Both the position numbers and the translations under genes were made by a program. From the NCBI GenBank assembly GCA_009760855.2, contig WPIO01000021.1, forward strand, positions 1,272,501-1,336,500: a stretch of DNA of 64,000 nt. Direction: 5' to 3'. The stretch is from Cristatella mucedo (taxonomy: Eukaryota > Bryozoa > Phylactolaemata > Cristatellidae). This document shows, piece by piece, positions 1-11,766 of the stretch (positions are counted from its first letter, which is position 1; the number at the start of each line of letters is the position of its first letter). The notes below the pieces were generated by a model, which did not search any database, was not told the DNA's origin, and was given only the letters and a program-made list of their open reading frames with translations.

Positions 1-54
1 TGACACTAGTGACCACTAGATCCTTCTGGAGTACTTTTGAAAAACCTATTCACC

Positions 55-315
55 TGTGGAACATTGTATCTCCGTCAGTAACTCCACAAAGACTAAGTTA
101 GTGTTACGCAGAAGATTTTTCAATAGCTCACTCAAAGCCAGAATGGCTTTTGGTACGAAAGTCATAGCTAACAGACTTAATTTTACGCAGCAACAAGGAA
201 GTTAGTAGTACAGCCGAGTCAGAAGGGCAGTCGATTAAACGAGTAGCGTGGAAGTAGCGACTCGGGACGGCTGAAAAGGATGTGGCAATGTTGCTTTGGC
301 AAAAGCTCCTGCTCA
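55..315 (-). mobile_element. Group II LINE 3' fragment
   Basis: Matches other group II copies in this window (GTATCTCCGTCAGTAACT, then the end of the ORF: ATHYLNCS-like and ALLTSLLLRKIKSVSYDFRT). 5'-truncated and degenerate. Confidence 0.7.
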
Positions 316-689
316 TAGTTTGCTAGCATTGTCTGAGAACTGAACTAATAGAGACATATTCAAAAAGGGGTTAGCTATAGCGGTCTGCAAGAGGAAACCA
401 CATCTTCGGCAAAAAAATGTCGGTAAGTCGTTGACAGTGGGCCAAAGCTAAGGGTCCACTGAACCGCTGAAGATTGGGTTTGAGCTGTACGGAGCAAAGA
501 AACAAGTGCATAATCTTCAAACTGCAAGGGAAAGTGTTGTGCTCGTCCGCAATGCAAACGCGGCTGGATAGCGGAATGACTGAAGCCAACAGTCGAATAC
601 GGGAGGGTATAAATATAAACTGATTGTAGAGTCATGGTATAAAGGTAGACTGATTTAGCAGACACATGTATATAGGAACGGAAAGCCTT
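316..689. other. No recognised feature
   Basis: Two overlapping short frames on the minus strand (371-692) have no recognisable protein character. Confidence 0.5.
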
Positions 690-815
690 CACCGCTAACG
701 CCGCAGTTTGCAGTGGACGATACAGGAACGCCCACTGCTGGCATTGAACCCACGACCTGGGTCGTGAAGAGTGAGGACCTTGCGTGCTTCGCTAAGACCC
801 AGGGACGCGGGATAG
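690..815 (-). mobile_element. SINE B fragment (tRNA-like head)
   Basis: Reverse complement carries CACGACCTGGGTCGTGGGTTCAATGCC-like sequence: the palindrome plus a B-box-like GGTTCAA, followed by the GGCGTT..CACTGC body of SINE B. Diverged. Confidence 0.65.
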
Positions 816-859
816 AGGTGCTTCAGCGTAATGTTTGCGAAGGCTACCACCAATGGTAA

Positions 860-955
860 TGCTTTCTATACTGCATCAGTAAAGTGCCCAGAAAGAGATT
901 AAGTTCTCCGAGGGCGCTATATAAATATAATATTATTAATATAATTATTGTTATT
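860..955 (+). mobile_element. LINE or SINE A 3' tail
   Basis: AAGTGCCCAGAAAGAGATT, AAGTTCTCCGAGGGCGC and TATATAAAT followed by TTATTA-type repeats: the conserved terminal stem shared by group I LINEs and SINE A. Confidence 0.75.
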
Positions 956-1130
956 ATCAATAACGTCAGCAGCAGGAGACTATATATCATTGCGTAAGAA
1001 CTGTGGCAGTGAGTTTCGCAGTCTGGGATCTTCAGAACAAAAGCTTCTGTTACTAACGGTCTCTAAGCGTAGGGAATGGATGCTAAACTGGGTTAGGTCC
1101 TGGTTCAGTGAGATATGTCAGAGTGCAGAC
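956..1130 (-). mobile_element. Group II LINE fragment
   Basis: Parallels 8040-8190 base by base (GTCAGCAGCAGGAGA, then AGTTTCGCAGTCTGGGA, then ACGGTCTCTAAGCG), which encodes the LWNS-like C-terminal region on the minus strand. Confidence 0.75.
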
Positions 1131-1159
1131 GCAACGGTCATCTAGGGAGCCCTTAACGT

Positions 1160-1690
1160 GAAGGGGGAACTCATGATTTGGTCTTTGCCCCCTTCAGTTC
1201 TCTATACTCTCCATCGGACCGATACCATCGCCAAACACCGTTTCGGAATTTGTTTCTATGCCACTGACAGTAAGCTCTATCCATTCGTCAACCTTACTGA
1301 TCCTTGGTCCTTTTCAGACTCGCTAAATTCCCCTAAATCCTGCGCCGACGATATTTGCGCACGAACCGCTACGAATTTCCTGAAGCTTAACCATAATAAG
1401 ACCGACAGCTCTCAGGAAGTCTGCCTGCAATCTAACCATACTATTCCAAGATGACGTGTCGTTAGATGAGCACATTTTCTCCACTGGTGAACCCGCTTAC
1501 TTTCCTAAGGAAAGTCATCAAAATCAGGGCCTGCTTAGTTATAGCACGACAGCCAAACTAGTTCGTGCGTTTGAAACATTTAGTCTAGATTTGTGTAATT
1601 TCATTTATCCGAGACTCCCAGCCTGTGCCCTCAATCATTTTTTGACTGGTGCGAAAATAAGCAACTGTTCTGGTCTGTCGTCAACGGCAT
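1160..1690 (+). mobile_element. LINE reverse transcriptase fragment
   Basis: Encodes SVLYTLHRTDTIAKHRFG, then FYATDSKLYPF (a decayed YADDTQLYLSF catalytic box), then FLKLNHNKTDS, LDEHI and KLVRAFETFSLDLCN. The order is that of a CR1/L2-type RT with frameshifts near 1455. Confidence 0.8.
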
Positions 1691-1699
1691 AGTTACCAC

Positions 1700-3085
1700 A
1701 GCACACAGTTGTGCCTTTGAATTTTTTAAAGGATCTGTGATTTGGCCGATTGTACCGAGGTGAGCCATAGCAGCAGACCGCACCGGATGACAAGAGCGAA
1801 AACCAAAAAGAAAACTCCCAAGGCACAGGCAGCAGCCGAAATTGTAAGCCATGTGCAAACAGTTATATTTTATTCCTTTGCAGGCTCATAATTTACTTCG
1901 GAATTACGCACCTTAACTCGTTTTTATGTCGCAATTGACCCGAATCAGTGGAACTCGATGGACTGACTGGTTATGCAGAAGGCCGGAGCAGTCAATCAGT
2001 CAATAGCTGTCTTCCGCCGCCCGACGCGCCCTCTGTCTGCTCATTGCCATTGTAGCTGAGCACGAAACTATCAATACCACTCCACCAGCAGAACTTCCCA
2101 GGTAGTTGTACCTCGCTAACTAGGCTGCTGGCTGGCTTGCTTTTGCAGGCGTACAGAGAGGTAGTACTGAAACAGCTTGGCCGTTCGAGCCAAAAGTGAG
2201 TCGATAGTGGACTGGTCGACTTGGATGAGGCTGTTTCGTCTCCTTGCCTCTCCATGTTTCCTGCCACAGGTTGATCTATTCGAGGTCATGTGTCAAGCTG
2301 AGAGACCGTGACAGTCAGACGTGTGAACGTTCAGGCTGACAGGCAGGCAGACGGCCAGCTCGAGAGGCAGAGAATCAGAAAGAGACTAGATAGAACGCGT
2401 GCATTTCTATAGTTTTTCCCCTGAGCAAACGTAGTTGTGCTTCGTTCTCCAAGTACCAGCTAGTGCTATCCGTACCATCTGCTACTCAGCGACATTAAAT
2501 TGAAATAGGTTTGAGGCTGTCTGTCGGTGTAGCAAGATACTGCTTTTGCTCTCGGTTGCCTTGACATCAACTTCCCGAGTTGTGTCGTGTAACAGCAGCG
2601 GGGATTATTTCCAGATGCAATGCTAGGCGAGTTGCAGCTGCCAGATCTGCAAGTCAACAGCAAAGCGCACCGATGCAATTACCAGATCTGACCTCTGTCA
2701 ACAACAACAGCTGGTCAATGTAGCTGCGAAATGTGCAGGTAACGGCAGTCACGGGCCAACGCCATGAGGATCTAGGCTTGGCAGCCGCCCAGCAGCCCCT
2801 ATTGATCATAGATTCCGGTTATAATCGGTCAATAACAAAAAAGCCAGGATCAGCTGATTCGAGAGCATTGAGATGGGTGATTGGCATATCTGATTTTCAC
2901 TGCAACAACTCATAAGTCTAAACTGTCGGTTACGTGAAATGATTTTTCCTGTCTCATATACCTCGCCAGTTGCAGGTAGGCTTCCGTGCAGAAGGTCCCA
3001 AATGTCACTCCTTGTGAGCACGATTTCCCGGGACGACTGGCTCCAAATCAAAACAGATTACATCCAAAGCCAGTACAGATTACGC
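1700..3085. other. No recognised feature
   Basis: Short frames on both strands, none resembling a known family. No repeat family of this window recurs here. Confidence 0.5.
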
Positions 3086-3087
3086 GG

Positions 3088-3500
3088 CAAGAGATTATAA
3101 TAATAATGTACTTGATAAAGCACCCTCAGAGAACTTAATCTCTTTCTAGGCGCTTTACATTTGCTGCAAAGGAAAATGCAATTGAATGGTAAGTAAAATC
3201 ATGCTTGAAAAACAAACAAAATGAATAACATGGTTAAGGGTGACATGCACAGGGTCAGCATGCAAATGTGGTTAGTGGCAGCATGCACAGTGTCAGCACG
3301 CATAAGCACGTGAAGGACGAATCACAGGGACCCACTAAATGCTGTCCTAAATAGGTGTGTCTTTAAGTTCCTTTTAAATGTGGTCAGGTCAGGGGATGTT
3401 CTGACGCAGGTCGGGAGGGAGTTCCAGGCTTTGGGAGCATAAGAACTAAATGCACGGTCTCCAAAGGATTTAAGGTTTGCAGAGAGCACTCGATAACCGT
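3088..3500 (-). mobile_element. Group I LINE 3' end
   Basis: Minus-strand 3' terminus begins with TAATAATA and GCACCCTCAGAGAACTTAAT, then the C-terminal ORF region (FGDRAF-like, LPT-like). It is closely similar to the copies at 5115 and 21350. Confidence 0.85.
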
Positions 3501-3529
3501 TCAGAATGGTTGTCCGGCAAAGCTGACAG

Positions 3530-4640
3530 TACTAACTCGACATGAAGCATCAACTCCGGGCCGCGGCGTAGGCTAACTTCTCTCATACCGTTTCCCAGGT
3601 TACTCGCTCACGTTTATAATTCACTCAACCGCAGTCCCCACAACCAATCTGTGCTTATGACTTGCGACCGAGCATTTATATCTGGATACTGCAAACCAAA
3701 TTGGTGAAAAAACCATTAGTACCGCAGACAAAGTTGCAGAGTTCGAATCCAGGGATCAATGAGCTTATCGTAAAGACCAAGACCCGTCACCTTTCGTTCT
3801 GTATTCTAAATTAGTTTGTCCGAGAGTGCACTGCCCATCCCTACTTCTCCTGAGCCATAAATAGCACGCTTGGAATAGCCTGCTTTGCAGTGAGCACTAT
3901 CTACACAGGCCAAGCAAACGTGCTCCCGCTCATCGGTCCGCGGAACGTGCCGGACGTCACCCTAACCACGTTTTGCTTGTTGAAATTGTGCGCGTTACCA
4001 CTAACCGTTTGATTGTGCTTCAAGTTCTCTGATGGAGCCTTACGAATGTATTACTGCTATTATTACTATAATAACTCTTAAGTAGCCCTTTGTAAGCTAC
4101 ACCTTACAACCAGGAGCTTCGTTTTTTTGTAGACGATCCTCTATTCCGTCACTCACCTTCAAGACATCAATATTCCTTCGCACAATCCCGAATGACAGCG
4201 GATTCAATAATTGTCAGTGACTTCTTATCGAGTGTCTCCCTGTGGTGGCATGTAGGCCTCAGTGCAGTTCTTGTCCATCTAACGAGAACACGGTTAACAT
4301 GGAAGTTTTGATAATGACGAGGCATGGCAACCTGAAATGCAATTTAAGGAATTCATTTTTAAACTTGTGAGGTTTAACTATTTTGAGCCGTACACCTGCA
4401 ATGCAGTTGTATGCGCAAGAAACCCATCCACCAAGCCACAGGCACTTGGAAGGAACCCGAGCTACTAGCTGCCCAGCTTTAACGCGGCGTCTCTCAGCTT
4501 GCAACAACTCGTCAACAAGGTCTTTCTGCCGATGACCGCGAAGTTCAAGCAGCGATAAAAATAGCATCTGCGTTCACACTAAATTTCAGTTTTTTATCGC
4601 TAGCAAACACCATAACTGGCAATATCTATTTGAGCGCCAA
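3530..4640. other. No recognised feature
   Basis: A 102-residue minus-strand frame (4259-4567) begins MLFLSLLELRGHRQ and has no recognised domain. Nothing else stands out. Confidence 0.4.
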
Positions 4641-4642
4641 GT

Positions 4643-4646
<4 letters not shown>

Positions 4647-4706
<60 letters not shown>
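4647..4706. repeat. (TA)n microsatellite
   Basis: 60 bp of uninterrupted TA. Confidence 0.98.
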
Positions 4707-4707
<1 letters not shown>

Positions 4708-5114
4708 CATGTTTCAGTTGGTAGAAGTGATGTCACCACCACCAGCAATCAACCAATAACTCAAGAGTTCAGATCCCTCGATTCATGAAGGCATTGAACC
4801 AAATCGTGGAGGAGGCAAAAAATCATGCCACCTTGTAACCAGAGCACGAATCTGTGCGAAGCAAGTCCTCAGTAAGCTTAAGAAAAATTGTTGAAATGAA
4901 GAAGTCCTGTTTCAGAGCTTGAGCCCTTGAGCAGTTGCCACATGTGCCAAGTGTCCCGGTTGCTCAGCATGTTACCCTAGAAACAAGATGAGCTAGGAAG
5001 CTATGGGTTTGACCTGCCTGCTCTTGAGCAGCTACGGTTGCTAAGACTAAAGCTCAACTGGGACGTTACTGCCAGGGCTGCTGCTGTGTCCAATTTGCTG
5101 CCAATCCGATAAAA

Positions 5115-6083
5115 ATAATAATAATAATATTGCACTTGATAAAGCACCCTCAGAGAACTTAATCTCTTTCTAGGCGCTTTACATTTGCTGCAAAGTGATA
5201 CGCAATAGAATAGTAAGTAAAATCATGCTTGAAAAACAAACACAATGAATAACATGGTTAGGGGTTACATGCACTGGGTCAGCATGCAAATGTGGTTAGT
5301 GGCAGCACGAACAGTGTCAGCACGCATAAGCACATCGAGGACGAATCACAAGGACCCACTAAATGCTGTCCTAAATAGGTATGTTTTTAAGTTTCTTTTA
5401 AATGTGGTCAGGTCAGGGGATGTTCTGATGCAGGTCGGGAGGGAGTTCCAGGCTGTGGGAGCATACGAGCTAAATGCACGGTCTCCAAAGGATTTAAGGT
5501 TTGTACGAGGTATTTCTAGACTGTTGGATTCCGAAAAGCGAGTGGTACGATGCTTTGCCTGATGGGGTAGTATATCTGAAAGATAGGCTGGAGCCATAGA
5601 ATGAAGAGACCTAAAAGTGAGCGACAAAACCTTGAAGTCAATCCGTTGCTTGACTGGTAACCAGTGCAGGTCGGCGAGAAGTGGAGTAATGTGGCAACTG
5701 CGACGCTCACGACAGACAAGCCTAGCTGCAGAGTTTTGCACCAGCTGCAATCGCCTGATCTCACATGCTGGTAGGCCAGTAAGCAGTGAGTTGCAGAAGT
5801 CGAGACGAGATGTCACGAATGCATGGACCAACTTGGACGTGGTATCCTTATCTAAACAAGCCCTAATTTTAGCAATGTTATGAAGCTGAAAATAGGCTGA
5901 TTTGACTGTGGAGCTGATGTGGTCGTCTAACGAGAGGTCGCTATGGAATATGACACCTAGATTTCGAGCTGATGCAACTGGAGATATGCTGGCAGAGCCA
6001 ATTTTGAAAGTCAGCCTTTCCAATTTCTGAATAACACTAGGTTTGCCCATAACGAGTAAGTTAGTTTTATCATCGTTTAGTTA
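5115..6083 (-). mobile_element. Group I LINE, longest ORF copy
   Basis: 5'-truncated CR1/L2-like LINE. The 3' end (5115) has ATAATAATA and the conserved GCACCCTCAGAGAACTT stem. The open frame 5346-6050 encodes 234 residues of the C-terminal RT region, starting just after the active-site box (LNDDKTNLLVMGKP) and including ARNLGVIFHSDLSLDDHISS, LDFCNSLLTGLP, LQLVQNSAARLV, LHWLPVKQRIDFK and AWNSLPTCIRTSPDL. No catalytic YADD remains, so this copy cannot be active. Being uninterrupted, it is one of the younger copies here. Confidence 0.92.
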
Positions 6084-6084
6084 A

Positions 6085-6600
6085 GGAGTGCATTCCTTTG
6101 CATCTGAATGGATCTACAGCATGCTAACCACATGACCGTCCTGATCGAGTGCCTAATCACCAATTCGCTAGATGCCTACCTGTATCAAGTCTGTGGTTAA
6201 TACTTACGTTCAGTTCGGTGACCGTCTCACGTTGTCAGCTAATTCGGCTCATTTACCCTGATCGCCTCTCAAGGCACACTTCAAAGCGGATGCCTGATAA
6301 CGAGGCACGCAGCAAATAAGTGAAAGGACTAAATACGGCGGTAAAATTTCAGTAAGCATTTGGGATCAATCAATGTTTACTGCGGATCCGTAAAATCATT
6401 ATGCTGTTCTCATTAGCTCAAATTTCACTCAATTCCTTCGAATGACCTTCAATTCGTGCGATCATGTTTAAATAGCAGTATTCATAGTTGATGGATGATG
6501 GTGTAAAGAAATCATGGTTAAGCAGATGGGTAGACTCGACATCGAAATATTTCTGAAAGTCGTTCTGAGCTGCTCTTTTAGGTTATTTATTAGGGTGACT
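6085..6600. other. No recognised feature
   Basis: AT-rich intergenic sequence with no ORF of interest and no recurring repeat. Confidence 0.5.
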
Positions 6601-6604
6601 CTCA

Positions 6605-6765
6605 ATGACGGGTGTGCCGAGCTGGTTTGGTCTAGAGGTTAAGGTGCTCGCCCCGACCAAGGTCTGACTGAGGTCGTGGGCTCGAGCCCGGAGGCATATG
6701 TGAAGCGCCTGAATAGAGATTAAGTTCTCTTGGGGCGCTATATAAATGAATTATATATATATTAT
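6605..6765 (+). mobile_element. SINE A, full-length copy
   Basis: tRNA-derived head with an A-box-like TGGTTTGGTCTAGAGGTTAA and a B-box-like GGGCTCGAGCCC, then GAAGCGCCTGAATAGAGATT and a tail ending GGGCGCTATATAAATGAAT. The tail is the group I LINE 3' end. Confidence 0.88.
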
Positions 6766-6859
6766 ATATATTAATAAATGTTGAGAAGCATGCTGTAGCG
6801 AGGCTTTTCGAGTAATGTACATAAATATGGATGCATAAGAATATTAACACTCACACACG

Positions 6860-6862
<3 letters not shown>

Positions 6863-6901
<39 letters not shown>

Positions 6902-6925
6902 TATATATATATATATATATATATA
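6863..6925. repeat. (CA)n followed by (TA)n microsatellite
   Basis: About 34 bp of CA, then AAAC, then about 26 bp of TA. Confidence 0.95.
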
Positions 6926-6929
6926 CAGG

Positions 6930-7785
6930 TTATACTCAATTACACTATATATCAATACACCTCTTGATTGCTTAGCGTTTAGATCGTCAAAACCGTTTTT
7001 ACCGCACTGCTGCAATCTGGAGATGCAGCTCACCTATGACTGGACTGACATCTAGATCGCTATCATGTCTGGACTTAGCCTCAGATCTATCTGCCTGCCT
7101 AAGGCGACCTAGTAGCGGAGCAGGCAAGCTCCTTATGACAGCTTATGAATTTATTCGTGCAAGTCCACCTGAAGAAGACTTAGTGAACTTGAATGAGGTG
7201 AACTCCAATCTATGCCGGCGCTCCGAATTTAACTTTACGTTTGTGTGTGTCTCTGGTTGTTTTCGATGTCAATAGCCAGGTCCGCCTGCATATTTAGACC
7301 TTGATCTCGCCGCCGGGCCGGAGGTGAAGTTTGGCGTACCACGACGTTTTTCCAAGGTCGCATCCTGCACGTATTTTGGCTTGCTCGCAGTAGAGGAGTA
7401 CGAGGTCTTGCTAATTTTGCGTGGCAAGCGCCGGCAGAGGACTACACTGCTGATTAATGAGCCGCACTGTTTTCTGGCAGATTGTAGGATATCCTACAGT
7501 GCTGTTACTCAAAAGCCGGCAAAGCTGTGCTCCGACTAGTTCAACCCGAGCGCCCACATTTTCCACGTCGTCCGTTTGCCGCAAGCGTCCACTTGCCACC
7601 ACCAACAGTTGCCACAAATAAGCACCACCGCCGCTGCCATCCTTTGCCGGACGATCGAAAACAGTGCTTTTCAATGCACGTTACACCAATGCAGCTGAAT
7701 CTCTACAAAATGTAGCAATTTATTTGCCCGTATGATCGGTAACTTGCATCGTATTACCAAATTCTTTCGTGACCCAGTCGGCTGG
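6930..7785. other. No recognised feature
   Basis: Several 60-90 residue frames on both strands; none has a recognisable domain. Confidence 0.5.
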
Positions 7786-7789
7786 AAGC

Positions 7790-8990
7790 TTAATCTGTAA
7801 GGTAATGTAACGTGTCTCCCTCCCGTCTATAAATCCACAATGCTGCAAGACTATGTGGATATAACGCAAGGAAGTTTTGTATAGCCCACTCACAGCTTAA
7901 GCGGCTTTCAATACGCATTCGATAGCCAACAGACTTCATCTCACGTAACAAAGAAAATGTTAGAAGCAGAGCTGAGTCAAGGAGAGCAATTGAGGTCGTG
8001 AGTAGCATGGAAGTAGCAGCTCAGGATCGCTGGAAATGATGAGCCATAGTCGGCAGCAGGAGAGTAGTTGTCGATGCATAAGAATTGTGGAAGCGAGTTC
8101 CACAGTCTAGGACCTACAGAGCTAAACCTTCTGTCGCCAACGGTCTTTAAGCGGAGGAACGGGACAGCTAATTTATTGTCCATGTAGGACCTGATGGCAC
8201 GAAGAGGCTGAAACTGGTGCAGCTGTTCAGCTAGGTATGGAGGAGCAAAGCCATGGCGGGTCTTCTCGGTCAGCGTCAGAGCTTTGCTCTGCATCCAGTG
8301 ATCAACCGGCACCCATCCAAGCTCTTTCTGCAAAGGAGACACGTGGTCAAACTTCTGGGCTTTGTAAACTAGCCTCGCAGCCACATTCATCGCCAGCTGC
8401 AGCGGCCTTGTGCCTTTTTTCGGTAGCCCAGACAAAAGGGAATTACCATAATATAGTCGAGACAGAACCAAGGTGCAAATTCAATTCTATGCAAGACACC
8501 GTGGTAACAGTTCGTAAATCTTAAATTAGGATCGAACGTAATGGCTGGCTGTGGAAGCAGCCTTCTTAATGAAGCTTTCAACATTTAGGCAGCTCTCGAA
8601 GACGACACCAAAATTCCGAGCACTTGGTGACGGTCGCACTGCAGCATCACTTATTAGAAGAGCAAAGTCTGCTAGTCGAGCTACACTCTTGGGATGTCCT
8701 ATGAGCAGCAGTTCTGTTTTATCGTCGTTAAAGTTAAAGTAATTTGCCGACATCGAGGATCGAATGTCTGCAAAGTAAGCGTTCAGTTTATCAGTCGCTG
8801 CAGGCAGCAGATTCTGACGGTTTAAAAGACAAATACAGCCGAGAATCGTCAGTATAAAAGTGATATCCTAGTCTATGGGCCCGAATCACTTTCCCCAGAG
8901 TTTGAGTATAAATTGAGAACAGCAAAGGACTGAGGCCGGACTTCTGTAGGTATTGCTATGACCTCGCGACCCACACTAATCACCGAGAAT
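7790..8990 (-). mobile_element. Group II LINE with RT catalytic box
   Basis: Reading the minus strand from about 8960: SGLSPLLFSIYTQTL, then GYHFYTDDSRLYLSF (the YADD box as YTDD), then NFNDDKTELLLIGHPKS, ARNFGVVFESCLNVESFIKK, LYYGNSLLSGLP, LQLAMNVAARLV, LGWVPVDHWMQSK, LAVPFLRLKTVGDR and LWNSLPQF, down to the 3' end near 7790. Stops and frameshifts near 8470 and 8755 break the frame. It is the most complete group II copy in the window and defines the family. Confidence 0.9.
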
Positions 8991-8999
8991 TGTCGTGTC

Positions 9000-11325
9000 T
9001 CCAACTATAATGCTCTGCTCAGAATTTCGCTGTGGACAGTCTATCGCTCCAGAGCGTCGCTGGAGTTTAATGCTCACAAAAAACAGCCTGGATCAAAGCT
9101 AACGAAATGCATGCAAACGAAATCGGATGTCGGTGCTTGAGATTAATAATGACCCCAGAGTTTTAAGCTTTAGGCACCAGGTGATTTATAGCTTAGAGCC
9201 CCACGTACTAGACATTCGAGGCAATACTCTGCCAGCCGTACTTTAGGCTTCGAGTTGTGCTTTTGTACTCTCCATATGTGCAGTAAAAGAGACGCCTTTG
9301 TGTTCACTGCATGCCTCAATAGATGCACCGTCGAAACAGTAGACATGCATGAAAGCGGTTTTACGAAGTCCAGCACTACCTCCAATCAGGTCAGCTTCAA
9401 CAACTGCATCCGTGCCTACACTCGGAAGTTTCGAGCTGCAAGGGCTTCTTTCTTCATTTGCGAGCAGCAGCCTTGCCAGTCCAACCATGTAACAATTTAC
9501 AAGATGGCGACTAAATAGCTTGATAAGACTGAGCGGTCTCACTCCCCGGATATAAACTGCATCGCTAATAAGGTTTCCACCTTCTTCATTGGAAGAGTCA
9601 CTAACGTTCGCGCCTCCACAGCTCCACTTAATGCAAGCGGTGCGTTACCAACGGCCATCCTCATTAGCACATTTTCCAAGGCATCCGTAGATAGCGCGGG
9701 TACCATTTCTTAAGGCCAATAAACATAGCCCCTTACCTGATGCCCCCTCACCACACTCTTGTGGATAATCACAGTAAACAAACTTCGAAGAGCAATAACT
9801 TCGGCGTTGCTAGCTTCACTAAACAAATAAATTGAATTGTTCTAAAGTCATGTCGGCCATAGTTCAACCGATAATTTTAAAGACTTGATCAAATACTGAG
9901 GTCCTAGAGTTACAAAACTAGGTGTAACGGCATTCACTTACGGAGAAACTAGGCAGCAAACAAACGCAGCGCTCTTGACGGCGACAGTCTCAGCGGATGC
10001 GCAACAAATAGCGGCGGTGAAGCCCTTAGCCCCGGAGTACGACAGCATACCGGCGCACAGCCCAGAGCACCAATCGGCTCAACTGCGTCTAAGGCATCGA
10101 TTCCGTGTCTGCTACGCATCGTCGGCTTGTACGCTGCCTTGGCCACACATTGTCGCATAACCAGTATCGAGGCTTTATAGTTCTGTAGCAGTGAGTGATG
10201 CCCGTCAGTCACTATCTGGCTGCTTTAGTAGGCCGCCGTCTCACTAGCAAGTTATCGCCCCTTCACTTTTCTACATTGTTTGTCTAATACAGTCGCCAAG
10301 GAGCTTGCGGAGCATATAGAAAAGAATTTGTTGTTAACAAAATGCAACGCAAAATTCAAGCGACATTATTCTGCTGAAAACTATTCTCCTCGTGCAACCA
10401 ATGACAATCTAGATAACGATCGCGATCGTAGCGTCACTTCCTTAATTCTTCCCTATCTGTCGGTCGGCAGCATTCGGCGCTATCGATCGCAGCATCCTAC
10501 CTGAACAATTCGGAACAAAGGTCGTTTGCGCAGACGAGATTCTGACCCGGTTCGAATCATCTATGTCAGATCGTATCCGTGCAGTGCCGTGTGGCGGTTA
10601 AATCTCATGCAGCAGACTAACAGACTCTAGCGCCCATGAACGGTTACTTCTCGACTGCACTAATCACGTGCCTGCATTGCTTATCTAGTGGAGCAAGAAC
10701 AGCTCGATGACGCGTTATAGCGGCTGGCAGTAAAGTCTAGAAAGTGTTAAAATACCTCTCAGTAATAGACAAATCTTTCTCTTGCACTTGGCCGATATTC
10801 TGGCTGCCAGTGATGAGAAGGGCCAACCTTCTGACATTAGCAGCTTCGCTCATGGCGGGAGTTGATCTGGTGAAACTCCTTACTGCTCTACCTAATGCAG
10901 TTTTTATCGAGCGGGCCCTTGTAAACGCCCGTATTAGGTCACTCGACGCAGAATACAAAAGCTCATGCCACTTTGTGTCATGACTGTCAAGTAAAGTCAA
11001 ATTAGGGATCTTTCTTCGGCGATCAAACAGCAAACGGCGATTCTACAATTACACGTTTGTGTGCTGGACTGCACACACAGCTGGAAAAATCAAAGTTACA
11101 TTAGCTTAAAGAATCCTCCGAAATCAGCCAGCAGACAAACAGCCCACAATGACGGTAGGTGCTAAATTACGTGGGTGCCGATCCATTTAAGAATGCACTA
11201 AGATTTCAAAAGATTCTGGAGTGAATGTAAATGGGTTGCAAATAGTGCATTATAGTCACCTTTAGTCAAACCACAAGTGCTTACTGAATGAGATAGCTTA
11301 CGCCGGCAGACTGTGCGATGAGAGA
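9000..11325. other. No recognised feature
   Basis: Contains frames of 60-99 residues, including 9243-9542 on the minus strand and 10737-11033 on the minus strand (NLTLLDSHDTKWHELLY). None has an identifiable domain and no repeat family recurs. Confidence 0.4.
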
Positions 11326-11330
11326 AAGAT

Positions 11331-11434
11331 GGAGAGGAGAGGAGAGGAGAGGAGAGAGGAGAGGAGAGGAGAGGAGAGGAGAGGAGAGGAGAGAGGAGAG
11401 GAGAGGAGAGAGGAGAGGAGAGGAGAGGAGAGGA
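11331..11434. repeat. (GGAGA)n polypurine microsatellite
   Basis: About 104 bp of nearly pure GGAGA pentamers with a few 6-7 bp steps, ending about 140 bp before the AKR TATA box. Reading frames across it are low-complexity artefacts (Ser-Pro-Leu). Confidence 0.95.
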
Positions 11435-11575
11435 CAAAGTGAACGCGGGTGACGCGTACAGATTGCGTATGTGCGTTGCGTGTGCCTGTTTGTGGGGGGG
11501 GGGTGGGCAAGGGAAAGTCGTGACCTGCGGTTAGGGCGAGCGCTCATAGCCGGGCGCCGCCGGCATCGTGCAAGC

Positions 11576-11582
11576 TATAAAA
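11576..11582 (+). promoter_or_regulatory. TATA box of the AKR gene
   Basis: A TATAAAA lies 113 nt before the chosen start codon. Transcription about 30 nt downstream would start near 11605. That excludes the in-frame ATG at 11584 and leaves 11689 as the first usable ATG. The position is inferred from the motif alone. Confidence 0.5.
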
Positions 11583-11688
11583 AATGTGCCGCCCGATCGC
11601 AGGTTGGCGTTCCTGCATTTGCGTCGTGAGCAAATTCGCGGCGTATCTTGGAGGCTCTCGCATTCGTCGGTGCTACGCTGCGATCCAA

Positions 11689-11766
11689 ATGGCCAGCGGA
11701 CCTGTTCCCAAGATAAAGTTAACCAACGGGCTGGAGATACCGCAGCTGGGCTTCGGCACGTGGAAG
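11689..11766 (+). CDS. AKR exon 1
   Basis: 26 codons, phase 0 end. Encodes the first beta strands, ending GFGTWK, the usual N-terminal AKR signature. Donor is GTAAGT at 11767. The frame is open upstream to an ATG at 11584, which would add 35 residues. Confidence 0.93.

Noticed and set aside
10737-11033. Overlapping frames on both strands just upstream of the AKR gene
   Set aside because: Protein-like in length but no domain, no splice partners and no similarity to the LINE families here.
11198-11547. Three overlapping minus-strand frames of SSPLL repeats
   Set aside because: Produced by the GGAGA microsatellite, open in all three phases.
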